DNA of 64,000 bases, taken from NCBI GenBank assembly GCA_946800325.1, contig OX326958.1, forward strand, positions 71,545,264-71,609,263. Reading direction: 5' to 3'. Numbering within the stretch: position 1 is the first letter of the stretch; every line of letters begins with the position of its first letter. This stretch comes from Luzula sylvatica. Lineage: Eukaryota; Streptophyta; Magnoliopsida; Poales; Juncaceae. The notes beneath the pieces are model-generated. The model saw nothing but the letters and a program-made list of their open reading frames with translations. It had not been told where the DNA came from and ran no database searches. This document shows positions 61,380 through 64,000 of this stretch, piece by piece. The position numbers and the translations under genes are program-made.

Positions 61380-64000
61380 AAATGATCAAAAAACACGTGA
61401 TTTGAACTCCTCAAAGCGTTAAAATCTTGTTTTGAATCGAAAAACAAACTTTCTTAGTGTTTGTGAAATTTGGTGAAAAGTTATGTAGTAAAAGATACGA
61501 TACAAATGATCTAAAAACGCGTGATTTGAACTCCTCAAAGCGTTAAAATCTTGTTTTGAATCGAAAAACAAACTTTGTTAGTGTTTGTGAAATTTGGTGA
61601 AAAGTTATGTAGTAAAAGATACGATACAAATGATCTAAAAACACGTGATTTGAACTCCTCAAAGCGTTAAAATCTTGTTTTGAATCGAAAAACAAACTTT
61701 CTTAGTGTTTGTGAAATTTGGTGAAAAGTTATGTAGTAAAAGATACGATACAAATGATCTAAAAACACGTGATTTGAACTCCTCAAAGCGTTAAAATCTT
61801 GTTTTGAATCGAAAAACAAACTTTGTTAGTGTTTGTGAAATTTGGTGAAAAGTTATGTAGTAAAAGATACGATACAACTGATCTAAAAACACATTATTTG
61901 AACTCCTCAAAGCGTTAAAATCTTGTTTTGAATCGAAAAACAAACTTTCTTAGTGGTTCCGAAATTTGGTGAAAAGTTACGTAGTAAAAGATACGATACA
62001 AATGATCTAAAAACACGTTATTTGAACTCCTCAAAGAGTTAAAATCTTGTTTTGAATCGAAAAACAAACTTTGTTAGTGTTTGTGAAATTTCGTGAAAAG
62101 TTATGTAGTAAAAGATACGATACAACTGATCTAAAAACACGTTATTTGAACTCCTCAAAGCGTTAAAATCTTGTTTTGAATCGAAAAACAATCTTTCTTA
62201 GTGTTTGCGAAATTTGGTGACAAGTTATGTAGTAAAAGATACGATACAAATGATCTAAAAACACGTTATTTGAACTCCTCAAAGCGTTAAAATCTTGTTT
62301 TGAATCGGAAAACAAAGTTTCTTAGTGTTTGCGAAATTTGGTGAAAAGTTATGTAGTAAAAGATACGATACAAATGATCTAAAAACACGTTATTTGAACT
62401 CCTCAAAGCTTTAAAATCTTGTTTTGAATCGAAAAAAAAACTTTCTTAGTGTTTGTGAAATTTGGTGAAAAGTTATGTAGTAAAAGATACGATACAAATG
62501 ATCTTAAAACACGTGATTTGAACTCCTCAAAGCGTTAAAATCTTGTTTTGAATCGAAAAACAAACTTTGTTAGTGTTTGTGAAATTTGGTGAAAAGTTAT
62601 GTAGTAAAAGATACGATACAACTGATCTAAAAACATGTTTTTTGAACTCCTCAAAGCGTTAAAATCTTGTTTTGAATCGAAAAACTAACTTTCTTAGTGT
62701 TTGTGAAATTTGGTGAAAATTTAAGTAGTAAAAGATACGACACAAATGATCTAAAAACACGTTATTTGAACTCCTCAAAGCGTTAAAATCTTGTTTTGAA
62801 TCGAAAATCAAACTTTCTTAGTGTTTGTGAAATTTGGTGAAAAGTTATGTAGTAAAAGATACGATACAAATGATCTAAAAACACGTTATTTGAACTCCTC
62901 AAAGCGTTAAAATCTTGTTTTGAATCGGAAAACAAACTTTGTTAGTGTTTGTGAAATTTGGTGAAAAGTTATGTAGTAAAAGATACGATATAACTGATCT
63001 AAAAACATGTTATTTGAACTGCTCAAAGCGTTAAAATCTTGTTTTGAATCGAAAAACAAACTTTCTTAGTGTTTGTGAAATTTGGTGAAAAGTTATGTAG
63101 TAAAAGATACGATACAAATGATCTAAAAACACGTTATTTGAACTCCTCAAAGCGTTAAAATCTTGTTTTGAATCGAAAAACAAACTTTGTTAGTGTTTGT
63201 GAAATTTGGTGAAAAGTTATGTAGTAAAAGATACGATACAACTGATCTAAAAGCACATTATTTGAACTCCTCAAAGCGTTAAAATCTTGTTTTGAATCGA
63301 AAAACAAACTTTCTTAGTGGTTGCGAAATTTGGTGAAAAGTTACGTAGTAAAAGATACGATACAAATGATCTAAAAACACGTTATTTGAACTCCTCAAAG
63401 CGTTAAAATCTTGTTTTGAATCGAAAAACAAACTTTGTTAGTGTTTGTGAAATTTGGTGAAAAGTTATGTAGTAAAAGATACGATACAACTGATCTAAAA
63501 ACACGTTATTTGAACTCCTCAAAGCGTTAAAATCTTGTTTTGAATCGAAAAACAAACTTTCTTAGTGTTTGCGAAATTTGGTAAAAAGTTATGTAGTAAA
63601 AGATACGATACAAATGATCTAAAAACACGTTATTTGAACTCCTCAAAGCGTTAAAATCTTGTTTTGAATCGGAAAACAAAGTTTCTCAGTGTTTGCGAAA
63701 TTTGGTGAAAAGTTATGTAGTAAAAGATACGATACAAATGATCTAAAAACACGTTATTTGAACTCCTCAAAGCTTTAAAATCTTGTTTTGAATCGAAAAA
63801 AAAACTTTCTTAGTGTTTGTGAAATTTGGTAAAAAGTTATGTAGTAAAAGATACGATACAAATGATCTAAAAACACGTTATTTGAACACCTCAAAGCGTT
63901 AAAATCTTGTTTTGAATCGAAAAACAAACTTCCTTAGTGTCTGTGAAATTTGGTGAAAAGTTATGTAGTAAAAGATACGATACAAATGATCTAAAAACAC
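61132..64000 (+). repeat. HOR unit C4: 23 monomers and a 17-bp partial, cut by the window end
   Basis: After the m1-like and m2-like copies and a T20G copy with T9A (61388), the stretch from 61504 follows 53444 onward at a lag of 8,060 bp (65 copies). The order is an A16G/T20G/C74G copy, m27-m31, m14, m15, second-vocabulary copies, A14G copy, m35-m39. Private changes include T at 61355 and a G84C copy at 61959. The final 17 bases (63984-64000) begin the next copy, and the array continues outside the window. Confidence 0.83.

Larger units (their letters stand above)
1..64000. repeat. 124-bp satellite DNA array filling the whole window
   Basis: Every part of the window is a copy of one 124-bp A/T-rich unit, head to tail in one orientation: 516 full copies plus 17 bp. 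The start motif AAATGATCTA or AACTGATCTA falls at 1+124k at all points sampled (for example 125, 249, 5085, 12401, 22073, 31869, 42409, 50593). It is one base earlier after about 51175 (56172, 57908, 61132, 63984). I see no insertion, inverted copy, transposon, gene, rRNA or tRNA. Copies differ mostly by single-base substitutions that recur in long ordered patterns (higher-order repeats). This is the usual form of centromeric or pericentromeric satellite in plants and animals. That role is inferred; nothing in the sequence proves kinetochore binding. The array edges lie outside the window. Confidence 0.98.

Noticed and set aside
1..64000. CRISPR array (regular direct repeats)
   Set aside because: There are no unique spacers; the entire 124-bp unit repeats, including every intervening base, and substitutions follow HOR order.
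1..64000. Protein-coding tandem-repeat gene
   Set aside because: 124 is not a multiple of three, and the reference unit has stops in all six frames; by my count the longest open stretch is about 110 nt forward and 160 nt reverse.
1..64000. Ribosomal intergenic spacer subrepeats
   Set aside because: No rRNA gene or promoter is seen in 64 kb, which is much longer than typical spacer repeat blocks.

Overview
The window is one uninterrupted array of a tandem satellite repeat. I find no gene, RNA gene or recognisable mobile element. The repeat unit is 124 bp and about 72% A+T (89 of 124 bases in the reference copy at 497-620). There are 516 complete copies and a 17-bp start of the next one. All lie head to tail in one orientation, and both window ends fall inside the array. 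Copies start at 1+124k up to about 51175. A single-base deletion there makes one copy 123 bp, and later copies start one base early. This is a eukaryotic satellite of centromeric or heterochromatic type. The species cannot be read from the sequence. From memory, a 124-bp centromeric satellite called Lusy1 has been reported in the holocentric woodrush Luzula sylvatica. Only the length supports that link, so it is a hypothesis to test.

Layout. Copies differ by a few substitutions, and the same set of marked copies recurs in the same order, so the array is built of higher-order repeats (HORs). I number the 41 copies of the first unit m1-m41; the defining changes are in the 1-5084 entry. m1-type copies mark unit starts at 1, 5085, 7565, 12401, 22073, 50593, 56172, 57908 and 61132, that is 41, 20, 39, 78, 230, 45, 14 and 26 copies apart. 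Left part: unit A1 (1-5084), shortened B0 (5085-7564), A2 (7565-12400, A1 minus two copies), and B1 and B2 (12401-22072 and 22073-31372), which are near-identical 9.7-kb neighbours. Middle part (31373-50592): no m1, but stacked recent duplications with lags of 32 copies (3,968 bp), 23 copies (2,852 bp), 6 copies (744 bp) and a dispersed 35-copy segment (4,340 bp). Right part (50593-64000): C-type units, including an exact-looking 14-copy (1,736-bp) tandem duplication. The stretch 60636-61379 holds less-derived forms of unit-start copies.

How it works together. The sequence records unequal exchange in whole-copy steps: duplications of 6 to 78 copies, deletions of 2, 4 and 17 copies, and hybrid copies at junctions. 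One pair of hybrids (6325-6572) looks like patchy repair after exchange at a lag of 17 copies. Almost no length change inside a copy is tolerated or retained. Each copy carries a 7-bp inverted repeat and A/T runs spaced about 10 bp, properties often seen in centromeric satellites. No open frame in the reference unit exceeds about 160 nt on either strand, because 124 is not a multiple of three and all frames contain stops.
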